A stretch of 58,605 nucleotides of DNA from Aestuariicoccus sp032586235 (GTDB lineage Bacteria; Pseudomonadota; Alphaproteobacteria; Rhodobacterales; Rhodobacteraceae). Position numbers and translations under genes: made by a program. The notes under the pieces are model-generated. The model was not told where the DNA came from. It did no database searches and was given only the letters and a program-made list of their open reading frames with translations. The stretch spans positions 1 to 58,605 of the forward strand of contig NZ_JAWHTD010000026.1 in the NCBI RefSeq assembly GCF_032586235.1, written 5' to 3'. Positions 48,030 to 57,139 of the stretch are shown here, piece after piece (the stretch's first letter is position 1; every line of letters begins with the position of its first letter).

Positions 48030-48497
48030 TCACCCCCCGTTGGCCGAGCGCTTGAACGGCGCCATGCCGGCGCGGGCCAGTTCGTCGGCGCGTTCGTTCT
48101 CGGGGTGGCCGGCGTGGCCCTTGACCCATTCCCAGGTCACGTCGTGCCGGCCCCTCGCCTCGTCCAGCCGCTGCCAGAGCTCGACGTTCTTCACCGGCTT
48201 CTTCGCCGCCGTCTTCCAGCCGTTGCGCTTCCAGCCGTGGATCCAGCCGGTCACCCCGTTCTTTACATAGGCGCTGTCGGTCACGATGGTGATCGCCGAA
48301 GGCCGCGCCAGCGCCTCGAGCGCGTTGATCGCGGCCAGAAGCTCCATCCGGTTGTTGGTGGTCTCGGCCTCGCCGCCGCTCAGTTCGCGCTCCTTGAGGA
48401 TCGTATCGCCCTCCACCGCGCGCATCAGCACGCCCCAGCCGCCGGGGCCGGGATTGCCGGAACAGGCGCCGTCGGTATAGGCGAAAAGCTCAGCCAT
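48030..48497 (-). CDS. rnhA: Ribonuclease HI
   Basis: A 155-residue nuclease cutting RNA in RNA-DNA hybrids. Catalytic residues are D9 (YTDGACSGNPG), E52 (NNRMELLAA), D74 (VTDSAYV) and D138 (NERADELA), with H127 in KGHAGHPEN. Its start overlaps the stop of the methyltransferase gene by eight bases. Confidence 0.96.
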   Translation of the reverse strand: MAELFAYTDGACSGNPGPGGWGVLMRAVEGDTILKERELSGGEAETTNNRMELLAAINALEALARPSAITIVTDSAYVKNGVTGWIHGWKRNGWKTAAKKPVKNVELWQRLDEARGRHDVTWEWVKGHAGHPENERADELARAGMAPFKRSANGG

Positions 48498-49080
48498 GGG
48501 CGGTCACCGAAATCCACGGGTCCATCGAGCCCGAAAGGCCCTTGTCAACACCGCGTTTGAACGGCCCCGGCGTCAGCCCGGCGTCCTGCAAGAGCCGCGT
48601 CAGCCCGGCTTCGGTGAAATACGTGTAGCCCCGGCCCAGCGCGTCGCGCGCTTCGCCCTTGCCCTCCTTCACCGCGATATGAAAGAGCCCGCCCGGCCGC
48701 AGCGCCCGGGCAATCGCCGACAGATGCCGCGGAATGTCGGCGCGTGGCGCGTGCAGCAGGCTGAAGTTGGCCCAGATCGCATCATAGGCCGCAATCGCCG
48801 TCAGATCGTCGAACACGGCCTGCCGCGCGGCGACCCCAGGCTGGCGCGCCGCCAGCGCCACCATCTCGGCCGAGGCGTCCCAGGCCTCGACCTGCAGGCC
48901 CGCCGCCGCCATGTGGCGCGCCGACCCGCCCGGCCCGCAGCCGAGATCGAGCACGCGCCCCCCCGGCACGACACGCGCGATGAAATCGGCCAGTGTCCGG
49001 TCCGGGCCATCGCGCCCGGTAAGCGCGGCGTATTCCCCCGCCCTGGCGTCGTAGACGCGGATCGTCTCTGGGTCGGTCAC
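48490..49080 (-). CDS. SAM-dependent class I methyltransferase, GTG start
   Basis: A 196-residue methyltransferase: motif I VLDLGCGPGGSARHMA, then VEAWDASAEMV, the acidic binding residue, and LRPGGLFHIAVKEG as motif III. The GTG at 49080 overlaps the upstream stop (GTGA). It is part of a DUF3429 - methyltransferase - rnhA run. The substrate is unknown. Confidence 0.9.
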   Translation of the reverse strand: MTDPETIRVYDARAGEYAALTGRDGPDRTLADFIARVVPGGRVLDLGCGPGGSARHMAAAGLQVEAWDASAEMVALAARQPGVAARQAVFDDLTAIAAYDAIWANFSLLHAPRADIPRHLSAIARALRPGGLFHIAVKEGKGEARDALGRGYTYFTEAGLTRLLQDAGLTPGPFKRGVDKGLSGSMDPWISVTAHG

Positions 49081-49529
49081 AGGATCACCCCCACCGCCAG
49101 GCAGGCCACCACCAGCGCGGTCAAGAGGCCGCGCAGCCGCATCCACCACTCCGGCGCCAGCCCCCAGCGCCAGAACGCCCAGTCCAGCAGCAGAAGCCCC
49201 AGAAAGCCGAAGATCAGGTTCATCCCCGCCGACACCGGCCCGCCGCCGGTCATGAAGAACGCCCAGAGCGCCGGGATCACCGACAAGGCATAGCCCGTCG
49301 CCGCGCGCCCGCCTTGGGCCTTGGTGGCAAAACCCCAAAGCACGCCCGACATGAACGACAGAATCACCGACCCGTAGAAAAGCTGCACATAAGGCCCGAT
49401 GAAACGAGCCCCGAGATTGGCCTGCCCCCAGCTTGCCGCGCCGTCCGACAGCAGCGTCAGCGCGCCCCAGGCAAAGGGGATCACACCGGCCAGGCCCAGG
49501 ATCAGGGCGGAGCGGGGTATCTGGCGCAA
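49077..49529 (-). CDS. DUF3429-type membrane protein, TTG start
   Basis: A 150-residue protein with four to five predicted helices: ALILGLAGVIPFAWGALTL, LFYGSVILSFMSGVLWGF, YALSVIPALWAFFM, LLLLDWAFWRWG and the C-terminal LLTALVVACLAVGVIL. The pattern resembles DUF3429 (YqjE-like) proteins. The TTG at 49529 is chosen because a perfect AGGAGGA lies six bases upstream. The stop overlaps the methyltransferase GTG. Confidence 0.72.
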   Translation of the reverse strand: MRQIPRSALILGLAGVIPFAWGALTLLSDGAASWGQANLGARFIGPYVQLFYGSVILSFMSGVLWGFATKAQGGRAATGYALSVIPALWAFFMTGGGPVSAGMNLIFGFLGLLLLDWAFWRWGLAPEWWMRLRGLLTALVVACLAVGVIL

Positions 49530-49605
49530 GCGTCTTCCTCCTGTCGGTCGGTTCCTCGGGGGTTCTAGGGCCAAATGCCGCGCGGGGCCAGAGCCCCGGC
49601 GCGCC

Positions 49606-50197
49606 TCAGGCCCGCTCCAGCGCCAGCCGCCCCGCCAGCGCCGCGAAAAGCGCGGCGAACGACCGGTTGAGCCAGCGCATCGCCCGCTCGCTGGCCAGGA
49701 TCCAGTCGCGCGCCGCGGCGGCAAAAAGCCCGTAAAGCACGAAGACGACAAAGGTCATCGCCATGAACACCGCCCCCAGCATCATCATTTCGCCCGTGGC
49801 GCTGGCCGGATCGCCTGACAGGAACGGCGGCAAGAGCGCCAGGAAGAAAAGCGACAGCTTGGGATTGAGGATGTTGATCAGCGCCCCGCGCCGGGCGGTT
49901 TTCGCCCAATGCTCGACCGGGGCCGTGCCATCGACCGACACCGCGCCCCCGGATTTCAGCGATTGCCAGGCGAGGTAGAGCAGATAGGCGACCCCGGCGA
50001 ATTTCACCGCGTTGAAAAGCAACGCCGAGGCATGCAGCAGCGCCGCCAGACCGAGCGTCGCCGCCAGCAGATGCGGCACGATGCCCAGCGTGCAGCCCAG
50101 CGCCGCCGCGACCGAGACCAACGGCCAGCGTGTAGATCACGCCCGTTCCGGGGGCCAGAACGACGACGAAGGCGGTCAGAAGAAACTGCAGGGACAT
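49606..50197 (-). pseudogene. Frameshifted LysE-family amino-acid exporter
   Basis: Two overlapping minus-strand frames together make one LysE/RhtB-type exporter. The start MSLQFLLTAFVVVLAPGTGV at 50197 leads into YTLAVGLGRG. The continuation SVAAALGCTLGIVPHLLAA and LINILNPKLSLFFLALLPPF are in another frame down to 49606. Between them, about nine expected residues are missing and the frame changes near 50110-50125, which fits a small deletion. The second frame could start at TTG 50121 but would lack the first helix. A sequencing error is possible. Confidence 0.75.
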
Positions 50198-50338
50198 GGG
50201 CGTGAAACCCTTCGATGAACCGGGGGCGCCAGAATCGCGACAACACGCGTCATGTCAACCACAGCTTGTCATGACTTGTGCCTCACGGGACGGCGGGCGG
50301 GGCGATGCGCCTTGGCGCGAGCGGCGCTCGGCGGTCCG

Positions 50339-51289
50339 TCAGGCCGGCTCGCGCAGCACCCGGGGGACCTTGAACTCGACGTTTTCCTGCGCGGTCTCGA
50401 CCTCTTCGACCGTCACGTCATAGCGGGCGCGAAAGGCGTCGATCACCTCTTCGATCAGCACCTCGGGCGCGCTGGCCCCGGCGGTGATCCCGACTGACCC
50501 GATCCCCTCCAGCGCGCGCCAGTCGATATCGCCTGCCCGCATCACCAGCTGCGCATAGGCGCAGCCGGCGCGGCGGCCGACCTCGACCAGCCGCTGGGAG
50601 TTCGACGAATTCGGCGCACCCACCACCAGCATCGCATCGGCCCTGGGCGCCATCGCCTTGACCGCCTCCTGCCGGTTGGTGGTGGCATAGCAGATGTCTT
50701 CCTTGTGGGGCCCGACGATGGCCGGGAACCGCGCCTGAAGTGCTGCGACGATACCCGCCGTGTCATCCACAGAAAGCGTGGTCTGGGTCACAAACGCCAG
50801 CCGCTGAGGATCGCGCACCGCGACCCGCGCCACGTCCTCGACCGTTTCCACCAGCAGCACCTCGCCCTCGGGCAGCTGGCCCATGGTGCCCACGGTCTCG
50901 GGGTGGCCGGCATGGCCGATCATGATCATCTGAAGACCGTTCTCATGGTGGCGCGCGGCCTCGATATGCACCTTGCTGACCAGCGGGCAGGTGGCGTCCA
51001 CATAGACCATCTCGCGCCGGGCGGCCTCGGCGGGCACCGCCTTGGGCACGCCGTGGGCCGAGAAGATCACCGGGCGGTCGGGCGGGCATTCTTCCAGCTC
51101 TTCGACAAAGACGGCACCCTTTTCGCGCAGCCCGTCCACGACGAACTTGTTGTGCACGATCTCGTGGCGGACATAGACCGGCGCGCCCCATTTCCGCAGC
51201 GCCATCTCGACGATCTTGATCGCGCGGTCGACACCGGCGCAGAACCCGCGCGGCGCGGCCAGATAGAGCGTGAGGGGGGGCTTGGTCAT
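50339..51289 (-). CDS. ispH: 4-hydroxy-3-methylbut-2-enyl diphosphate reductase (IspH)
   Basis: A 316-residue iron-sulfur enzyme catalysing the last step of the non-mevalonate isoprenoid route. The three cluster cysteines are C17 in RGFCAGVDRAI, one in VDATCPLV and one in DICYATTNRQEAV. The catalytic region HAGHPETVGTMGQLP and GAPNSSNSQRL are present. It is divergent from the B12-binding protein gene. Confidence 0.96.
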   Translation of the reverse strand: MTKPPLTLYLAAPRGFCAGVDRAIKIVEMALRKWGAPVYVRHEIVHNKFVVDGLREKGAVFVEELEECPPDRPVIFSAHGVPKAVPAEAARREMVYVDATCPLVSKVHIEAARHHENGLQMIMIGHAGHPETVGTMGQLPEGEVLLVETVEDVARVAVRDPQRLAFVTQTTLSVDDTAGIVAALQARFPAIVGPHKEDICYATTNRQEAVKAMAPRADAMLVVGAPNSSNSQRLVEVGRRAGCAYAQLVMRAGDIDWRALEGIGSVGITAGASAPEVLIEEVIDAFRARYDVTVEEVETAQENVEFKVPRVLREPA

Positions 51290-51435
51290 GGCGTCAACTC
51301 CGGTCGTTGTCCCAGACCTAAGCGCTTGTCCCCGGCCCGTCCAGTGCCGCCGGAGGTATTGATCCGCGAGGGTTGCAAACTAAAATACTCGGTACCGCAT
51401 ACGATGGCATGCCGACGGGGGGAGGCTGACGCGAC
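51290..51435. promoter_or_regulatory. Divergent ispH / B12-binding protein intergenic region
   Basis: A 146-base gap that must hold promoters for both genes. A TTGCAA hexamer near 51373 and AT-rich bases follow, but I see no clear -10 box, and no TGT-N12-ACA PpsR-type site was found. Confidence 0.35.
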
Positions 51436-52233
51436 ATGCACGATCTGGACGACGCATTCTTTCAGAATTCCGAGCGCCGGATGCAGGCGCTGCGCGAACG
51501 TTTGTCCGAGGCGGCGCTGGAGTCGCTGGCGCGCGACGTCGTGCAGCGCCTGTCGACCCGGACCCTGTCGGGCCGGGACGGCGATCTGGAAAACCCCGAC
51601 GCCGCCGATATCGAGGCGCTGACCACCGCGCTGATCAGCGCCGAACCCGAAGTCGCGCGGCGGATGATGCAGCGGTTGCAGAAGCGCGGTCTGACGCTGG
51701 ACACGCTCTATTCGAAATACCTCGCGGCGGCGGCGTCGCGGCTTGGCACGCTCTGGAACGACGACGTGATCACCTTCGTCGAGGTCACCGCGGGCGTCGG
51801 GCGGGTGTTCGAGCTGATCAACATGCTGCGCCGCGCGCTGCCGCCGCCGCGCATCACGAGGGCCGAACCGGTGCTCTTCACCTCGGTCCCGGGCGAGGAT
51901 CACGGCGTCGGCGTCGAGATGGCGGCCGAGCTTTTCCGTCAGCACGGGTGGGACGTGCAGGTGCTCTTCGGCGCCGATCAGGATACGATCCTGGCCGAGA
52001 TCGGCAAGGTATCGGCGGTGGTGCTGGGCCTCTCGTCAGGCGGGCAGCGCACGGCAGAGGCGCTGGCGCGGCTGATCCACTGCGTGCGGCTGATCTATCC
52101 CAATGTCTACATCATCGTCAGCGGCCAGATCGTCAGCGAAGAGCCCGAACTGGTCGAGCTGATGATGCCCGACAGCGCCGTGGCGACAGTCGAGGACGCG
52201 CTGGCGACCATCGAAACCCTGAGATTCGGCTGA
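51436..52233 (+). CDS. B12-binding-domain protein of the PpaA/AerR-like type
   Basis: A 265-residue soluble protein. Residues 55-140 resemble the four-helix cap, with LGTLWNDDVITFVEVTAG (W107 and E116) at the end. Residues 145-265 form the cobalamin-binding domain: the cobalt-ligand motif PGEDHGVG has H156 (an ExHxxG version of DxHxxG), and LGLSSG and SGQIV follow. Unlike CarH it lacks an N-terminal MerR domain and the EH pair. Related proteins in photosynthetic alphaproteobacteria regulate transcription in response to light or redox through B12. Role here unproven. Confidence 0.8.
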   Translation: MHDLDDAFFQNSERRMQALRERLSEAALESLARDVVQRLSTRTLSGRDGDLENPDAADIEALTTALISAEPEVARRMMQRLQKRGLTLDTLYSKYLAAAASRLGTLWNDDVITFVEVTAGVGRVFELINMLRRALPPPRITRAEPVLFTSVPGEDHGVGVEMAAELFRQHGWDVQVLFGADQDTILAEIGKVSAVVLGLSSGGQRTAEALARLIHCVRLIYPNVYIIVSGQIVSEEPELVELMMPDSAVATVEDALATIETLRFG

Positions 52234-52311
52234 CGGATTTGTGTGTTTCGCGCCGCAGCGTGTTCCGATACCCCTTTGGGCAACAACGAAAAGACCTGGC
52301 AAGGATTGAAG

Positions 52312-52785
52312 ATGAAGAAAATCTATTGCGCCGCAGCAGCGGTCGCGACGTTAGGGTTCGGCGGGTTTGCCTGGGCGCAGATGAATGCCGGCCAAAGCCC
52401 CGGCATCCTGCCCTATGACGAGCCCGCGCGCGTGGCCAACGGCGCCACGATCTATGCCGAGAATTGCGCGGCCTGCCATGGCGCCGATCTGGAAGGCCAG
52501 CCCAACTGGAAGGACCGCGACGCCGCCGGCTATCTGCCCGCCCCGCCGCATGACGAGACCGGCCACACCTGGCACCACGACGACATTCTTCTGGTCCGGA
52601 TCACCGCGCTTGGCACCGAGGCCATCGTCGGCGGCGGTTACAAATCGAACATGATGGGCTTTGCCGAGGTCCTGTCGGCGGACGAGATCCTGGACGTGCT
52701 GGCCTATATCAAGAGCACATGGCCGCCGCAGGTCGTCGAGACGCACAACCAGATCAACGCGCGGGCGCAGGTCTTCCGCAACTGA
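52312..52785 (+). CDS. Exported class I cytochrome c
   Basis: A 157-residue protein with a signal peptide (1-22, ending AWAQ). The heme motif is C52-x2-C55-H56 in ENCAACHGADLEG, and a methionine in YKSNMMGF (M114 or M115) is the likely sixth ligand. The pattern is a monoheme c-type domain acting in the periplasm. It follows the B12-binding protein by 78 bases on the same strand and may be cotranscribed; the partner oxidoreductase is not in view. Confidence 0.9.
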   Translation: MKKIYCAAAAVATLGFGGFAWAQMNAGQSPGILPYDEPARVANGATIYAENCAACHGADLEGQPNWKDRDAAGYLPAPPHDETGHTWHHDDILLVRITALGTEAIVGGGYKSNMMGFAEVLSADEILDVLAYIKSTWPPQVVETHNQINARAQVFRN

Positions 52786-52802
52786 GGCGCGACGGCCCCG
52801 GG

Positions 52803-53240
52803 TCAGGTGGCCGCCGCGGTCAGCCAGGCCAGAACGATGTAGCGCCCGGTCTTGGCGATGGTGACCAGCAGCAGAAAGAGCCACCAGGGCGTGCGCATGA
52901 TCCCGGCAATGACGGTGAAGGCATCGCCGAACGGCGCCCAACTGAGCAGCAGCGTCCAGACGCCCCAATGCGCATACCAGCGCTGCGCCCGGGCCAGCGA
53001 GGCCTGGGAGGCGGGGAACCAGCGCCGTTCCCTGAACCGCTCCGCCCCGCGCCCCAGCGCATAATTCACCACCGCGCCCAGCGTGTTGCCGACGCTGGCC
53101 ACCGTCACCAGCAGCCACAGCGGCACCAGCGCCTCGAGCTGCAGGGCGACGAAGACGATTTCCGACTGGAACGGAAGAATGGTCGCCGCCCCGAAGGCGG
53201 CGAGAAAAAGGCCGCCTAGAGCGGCGGCCTCAGCAAGCAT
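52803..53240 (-). CDS. YqaA-type (DedA/SNARE-associated-like) membrane protein
   Basis: A 145-residue membrane protein: an N-terminal hydrophobic stretch, FGAATILPFQSEIVFVALQ, VASVGNTLGAVVNYALGR and SWAPFGDAFTVIAGIMR, matching the YqaA group. It is convergent with the cytochrome gene. It may take part in lipid or membrane homeostasis like DedA proteins, but the role is unknown. Confidence 0.82.
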   Translation of the reverse strand: MLAEAAALGGLFLAAFGAATILPFQSEIVFVALQLEALVPLWLLVTVASVGNTLGAVVNYALGRGAERFRERRWFPASQASLARAQRWYAHWGVWTLLLSWAPFGDAFTVIAGIMRTPWWLFLLLVTIAKTGRYIVLAWLTAAAT

Positions 53241-53252
53241 CGGTCACGCGGA

Positions 53253-53825
53253 TCAATTTCCGTTGGCAACCTCGAACGAGCGTTCCGCCACCGCTTCGCG
53301 CGGGGGGCGGCCGATGACTTCGCGCAGTTCGTCGAGCTCAATGAAGTTGTCGGCCTGGCGGCGCAGCTCGTCGGCGATCATCGGCGGCTGGCTGCGGATG
53401 GTCGACACGACCGACACGCGCACGCCCTGACGCTGCAGCGATTCCACCAGAGGCCGGAAATCGCCATCGCCCGAGAACAGCACGATGTGATCGATACGCG
53501 GCGCGAGTTCCATGGCATCGACCGTCAGCTCGATGTCCATGTTTCCCTTCACCTTACGGCGGCCCTGACTGTCGGTGTATTCCTTGGCCGGCTTCGTCAC
53601 CATGGTGAAACCGTTGTAGTGCAGCCAGTCCACCAGCGGGCGGATCGGCGAATACTCGTCATTCTCGAGCAGCGCGGTGTAGTAGAAAGCGCGAACCATC
53701 TTTCCGCGACGCACGAATTCCTGGCGCAACAGCTTGTAGTCGATGTCGAACCCCAGCGCCTTCGCGGCCGCGTACAGGTTTGATCCGTCGATGAACAGCG
53801 CCAGCCGTTCGTCCTTGTAAAACAT
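53253..53825 (-). CDS. NYN-domain (LabA/DUF88) protein
   Basis: A 190-residue protein with a PIN-like nuclease fold. Acidic residues appear in LFIDGSNLY, GNMDIELTVDAM and FSGDGDFRPLV, the metal-binding pattern of NYN domains. A ribonuclease role is likely but not shown. The start has AAAGGAAA upstream. It is divergent from folK. Confidence 0.9.
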   Translation of the reverse strand: MFYKDERLALFIDGSNLYAAAKALGFDIDYKLLRQEFVRRGKMVRAFYYTALLENDEYSPIRPLVDWLHYNGFTMVTKPAKEYTDSQGRRKVKGNMDIELTVDAMELAPRIDHIVLFSGDGDFRPLVESLQRQGVRVSVVSTIRSQPPMIADELRRQADNFIELDELREVIGRPPREAVAERSFEVANGN

Positions 53826-53934
53826 AAAATTTCCTTTCGGTAATTGGCCCCGCTTTTCCGTGAGTGTGTAATGTGCGGCGGAACCGGTTAAGCAAGGGTA
53901 AGTATTTTCGCAAGCCTTTCAAGGGATCAATAGG

Positions 53935-54522
53935 ATGGTTTACAATACCTCTTTTACCGTTTTCGGACAAGAAACGCTGGTTGCCGTGGGGTCAAACATG
54001 GGCTCACGTTCCGGTGACGCCCGCCAGACCGTCGCTGCCGCGCTGTTCGAACTGGCCCGGCGGGGGGCGGTGATTCGCCGGATCAGCCGGTTCTTTTCGA
54101 CCCCTTGTTTCCCTGCCGGCGCGGGCCCCGATTATGTGAACGCGGCATTTTCGCTCGCCAGCGACCGGCCGGCGGCGGAGATGCTGGCGCTCTTGCACAC
54201 GGTCGAGACGGACTTTGGCCGCGAGCGGGTGCAGCGCTGGGGAATGCGCAGCCTCGATCTCGACCTGATCGGCATCGGCGATCTGGTGCTGCCGGATGCG
54301 CGAAAACAGGCGGAATGGCGCGCATTGCCGCCCGAGCGGCAGCGCGAAGAGGCCCCCGACGAGCTGATCCTGCCGCATCCGCGCATCCAGGACCGCGCAT
54401 TCGTTCTTGTGCCGCTATGCGATATTGCGGCACAGTGGGTGCATCCGACGCTGGGCAGGACGGCCCGTTCGCTCTGCGATGCGCTCCCCTCGGCCGACCG
54501 GGCCGGGGTGGTGCCTTTGTGA
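53935..54522 (+). CDS. folK: 2-amino-4-hydroxy-6-hydroxymethyldihydropteridine pyrophosphokinase
   Basis: A 195-residue HPPK enzyme of folate synthesis. Motifs are VAVGSNMGSR, SRFFSTPCFPAGAGPDYVNAA, RWGMRSLDLDLIGIGD (two metal-binding Asp) and LILPHPRIQDRAFVL. Around 20 residues precede the conserved core, so a later start is possible. It is followed by rpoZ. Confidence 0.93.
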   Translation: MVYNTSFTVFGQETLVAVGSNMGSRSGDARQTVAAALFELARRGAVIRRISRFFSTPCFPAGAGPDYVNAAFSLASDRPAAEMLALLHTVETDFGRERVQRWGMRSLDLDLIGIGDLVLPDARKQAEWRALPPERQREEAPDELILPHPRIQDRAFVLVPLCDIAAQWVHPTLGRTARSLCDALPSADRAGVVPL

Positions 54523-54534
54523 TCGTTTCGCGCC

Positions 54535-54563
54535 TTGTCAATAAGGCTGCGGCGCGTTACATG
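54535..54563 (+). promoter_or_regulatory. Putative promoter of rpoZ
   Basis: A -35 box TTGTCA at 54535-54540 and a -10-like TACATG at 54558-54563, with 17 bases between them, 36 bases upstream of the rpoZ ATG. It fits a housekeeping sigma-70 promoter for rpoZ-relA. Confidence 0.5.
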
Positions 54564-54598
54564 TGCCTTTCCGAATGTGATCTGAGAAAGAGGCGCCC

Positions 54599-54952
54599 AT
54601 GGCCCGCGTGACGGTAGAAGACTGCGTTGACAAGGTTCCCAACCGGTTCGAGCTGGTGATGCTGGCCGCGCATCGTGCGCGCGAAATCGCCAGCGGTGCC
54701 GCCCTGACCGTGGATCGCGACAACGACAAGAACCCAGTCGTCGCGCTGCGCGAGATCGCCGAGGAAACCCAATCGACCGACGATCTGCGCGAACGCCTGA
54801 TCGAGTCGAACCAGTCGCAGATCGAGGTCGACGAACCCGAAGACGACGCCATGGCGTTGCTGATGGGGGCCGAGGCCGACAAACCCGCCGAAGACGACAT
54901 GTCCGAGGAAAAGCTGCTGCGCGCTCTGATGGAGGCGCAGGGCCAGGGCTAA
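54599..54952 (+). CDS. rpoZ: DNA-directed RNA polymerase omega subunit
   Basis: A 117-residue protein: MARVTVEDCVDKVPNRFELV at the N-terminus and AAHRAREIASGA, the omega core, with an acidic C-terminal tail usual in alphaproteobacteria. It helps RNA polymerase assembly and binds ppGpp. It is followed 33 bases later by relA. Confidence 0.97.
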   Translation: MARVTVEDCVDKVPNRFELVMLAAHRAREIASGAALTVDRDNDKNPVVALREIAEETQSTDDLRERLIESNQSQIEVDEPEDDAMALLMGAEADKPAEDDMSEEKLLRALMEAQGQG

Positions 54953-54985
54953 CGCCCTGGTCGGGACCGGAAAGGTGACACGCCC

Positions 54986-57127
54986 ATGATCGCGGCGGAT
55001 GATCTTGTTGCCCTGGTCCGCAACTACAATCCCAAGACCAACGCAGCGCTTATTCACGCGGCCTACGATTATGGCCGCGACATGCACGACGGCCAGTTCC
55101 GCCGCTCGGGCGAACCCTATTTCAGCCACCCCGTCGCGGTGGCCGCGATCCTGACCGAACAGCAGCTCGACGACGCCACGATCATCACGGCGCTGCTGCA
55201 CGACACGATCGAAGACACCAAATCCACCTATTCCGAGATCTCCGCGAAATTCGGGTCGGAGGTGGCCGATCTGGTCGACGGCGTCACCAAGCTGACCAAC
55301 CTTGAATTGTCCAGCACAGAGACCCAGCAGGCGGAAAACTTCCGCAAGCTCTTTATGGCCATGTCCAAGGATCTGCGGGTGATCCTGGTCAAGCTTGCCG
55401 ACCGGCTTCACAACATGCGCACCATCAAGGCGATGAAGCCGGAAAAGCAGGCCAAGAAGGCGCGCGAGACGATGGATATCTTCGCGCCTCTGGCGGGCCG
55501 GATGGGCATGCAGTGGATGCGCGAAGAACTGGAGGATCTGGCCTTTCGCGTGCTCAACCCAGAGGGACGCGCCAGCATCATCCGCCGCTTCATCACGCTG
55601 CAGAAGGAAACCGGCGACGTCATCCACCGCATCACCTCGGACATGGTGCACGAGCTGGAGCAGGCGGGCGTCGAGGCCGAGGTATTCGGCCGCGCCAAGA
55701 AGCCCTATTCGATCTGGCGCAAGATGCAGGAAAAAGAGATGGGCTTTTCCCGGCTCAGCGACATCTACGGCTTTCGCGTCATCACCCGGACAGAGGCCGA
55801 ATGTTACGCCGCGCTGGGGGCGATCCACCAGCGCTGGCGCGCGGTGCCGGAGCGGTTCAAGGATTACATCAGCCAGCCCAAGTCGAACGGCTATCGCAGC
55901 ATCCACACCACGGTGTCGGGCCGCGATGGCAAGCGGGTCGAGGTGCAGATCCGCACCCGGCAGATGCACGACGTGGCCGAAACCGGGGTCGCCGCGCATT
56001 GGTCGTACCGCGACGGGGTGCGTTCGGAAAACCCCTTTGCCGTCGATCCGGCCAAGTGGATCAGCTCACTGACCGAGCAGTTCGACGCCGAGGAAGATCA
56101 CGAAGACTTCATGGAAGCCGTCAAGCTTGAGATGTATTCCGACAAGGTCTTTTGCTTTACGCCCAAGGGTGACGTGATCAAGCTGCCGCGTGGGGCGACG
56201 CCGCTGGATTACGCCTATGCGATCCACACGCGGATCGGATCGGCCTGCGTCGGCGCCAAGGTCGATGGCATACGCGTGCCGCTCTGGACACGGCTGAAGA
56301 ACGGCCAGTCGGTCGAGATCATCACCGCGCAGGGCCAGACGCCACAGGCGACCTGGCTGGACATCGCCACCACCGGCAAGGCCAAATCGGCCATCCGCCG
56401 CGCCCTGCGCGAAGCTAATCGCGAGCGGTTCATCAAACTGGGGCGCGAGCTGGCGCGCTCGGCTTTCGAGCATGTCGGCAAGAAAGCGACCGACAAGGTG
56501 CTGGAAAAAGCGGCCAAGACCCTGCGGCTCGAGGATGCCCAGACCCTGTTGGCACGGCTGGGCAGCGCCGAACTCAGCGCGCGCGAGGCGGTGCAGGCGG
56601 TCTATCCCGACCTCGCCCCGCGCGCCAAGCATACCGAGGTCGAGGTCAATCGCGCCGTCATCGGTCTGGCGCACGGTCAGGGGTTCGAACGCGCGTCTTG
56701 CTGCCAGCCGTTGCCGGGCGAACGCATCGTCGGCATCACCCAGCGCGGGCGCGGCGTGATCGTTCATGCAATCGACTGCGAGGCGCTGGCCGAATACGAA
56801 CATCAGCCCGCGCGATGGCTGGATCTGCACTGGGCCGACGGGCAGCACCCGGCGGTATATTCCGTCACGCTGGACATGACCATCGGCAACGACGCCGGTG
56901 TCCTTGGCCGCATCTGCACGCTGATCGGCGAACAGAAGGCCAATATCTCGGATCTGAAATTCGCCGACCGCAAACCGGATTTCTACCGGCTTTTGATGGA
57001 TGTGGAACTGCGCGGCGCGGAACAACTGCATTCGGTCATTTCCGCGCTCGAAGCCGAAAGCGATGTCGCCTCGGTCGAGCGTATGCGCGACCCGTCCCTC
57101 GTGACCGCCCCGGCGGCGGCCGAGTAG
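54986..57127 (+). CDS. relA: Bifunctional (p)ppGpp synthetase/hydrolase (Rel/SpoT)
   Basis: A 713-residue stringent-response enzyme. The N-terminal HD hydrolase has GEPYFSHPVAVAAIL and ALLHDTIEDT. The synthetase region has FSRLSDIYGFRVIT and DYISQPKSNGYRSIH. A TGS domain (from about residue 385, VFCFTPKGDVIKLPRGATP) and a C-terminal ACT domain (about 635-700) follow. It is the single long Rel-type enzyme typical of alphaproteobacteria. The stop is 12 bases before the DUF2062 gene. Confidence 0.96.
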   Translation: MIAADDLVALVRNYNPKTNAALIHAAYDYGRDMHDGQFRRSGEPYFSHPVAVAAILTEQQLDDATIITALLHDTIEDTKSTYSEISAKFGSEVADLVDGVTKLTNLELSSTETQQAENFRKLFMAMSKDLRVILVKLADRLHNMRTIKAMKPEKQAKKARETMDIFAPLAGRMGMQWMREELEDLAFRVLNPEGRASIIRRFITLQKETGDVIHRITSDMVHELEQAGVEAEVFGRAKKPYSIWRKMQEKEMGFSRLSDIYGFRVITRTEAECYAALGAIHQRWRAVPERFKDYISQPKSNGYRSIHTTVSGRDGKRVEVQIRTRQMHDVAETGVAAHWSYRDGVRSENPFAVDPAKWISSLTEQFDAEEDHEDFMEAVKLEMYSDKVFCFTPKGDVIKLPRGATPLDYAYAIHTRIGSACVGAKVDGIRVPLWTRLKNGQSVEIITAQGQTPQATWLDIATTGKAKSAIRRALREANRERFIKLGRELARSAFEHVGKKATDKVLEKAAKTLRLEDAQTLLARLGSAELSAREAVQAVYPDLAPRAKHTEVEVNRAVIGLAHGQGFERASCCQPLPGERIVGITQRGRGVIVHAIDCEALAEYEHQPARWLDLHWADGQHPAVYSVTLDMTIGNDAGVLGRICTLIGEQKANISDLKFADRKPDFYRLLMDVELRGAEQLHSVISALEAESDVASVERMRDPSLVTAPAAAE

Positions 57128-57139
57128 GAGGGGCGGCTC

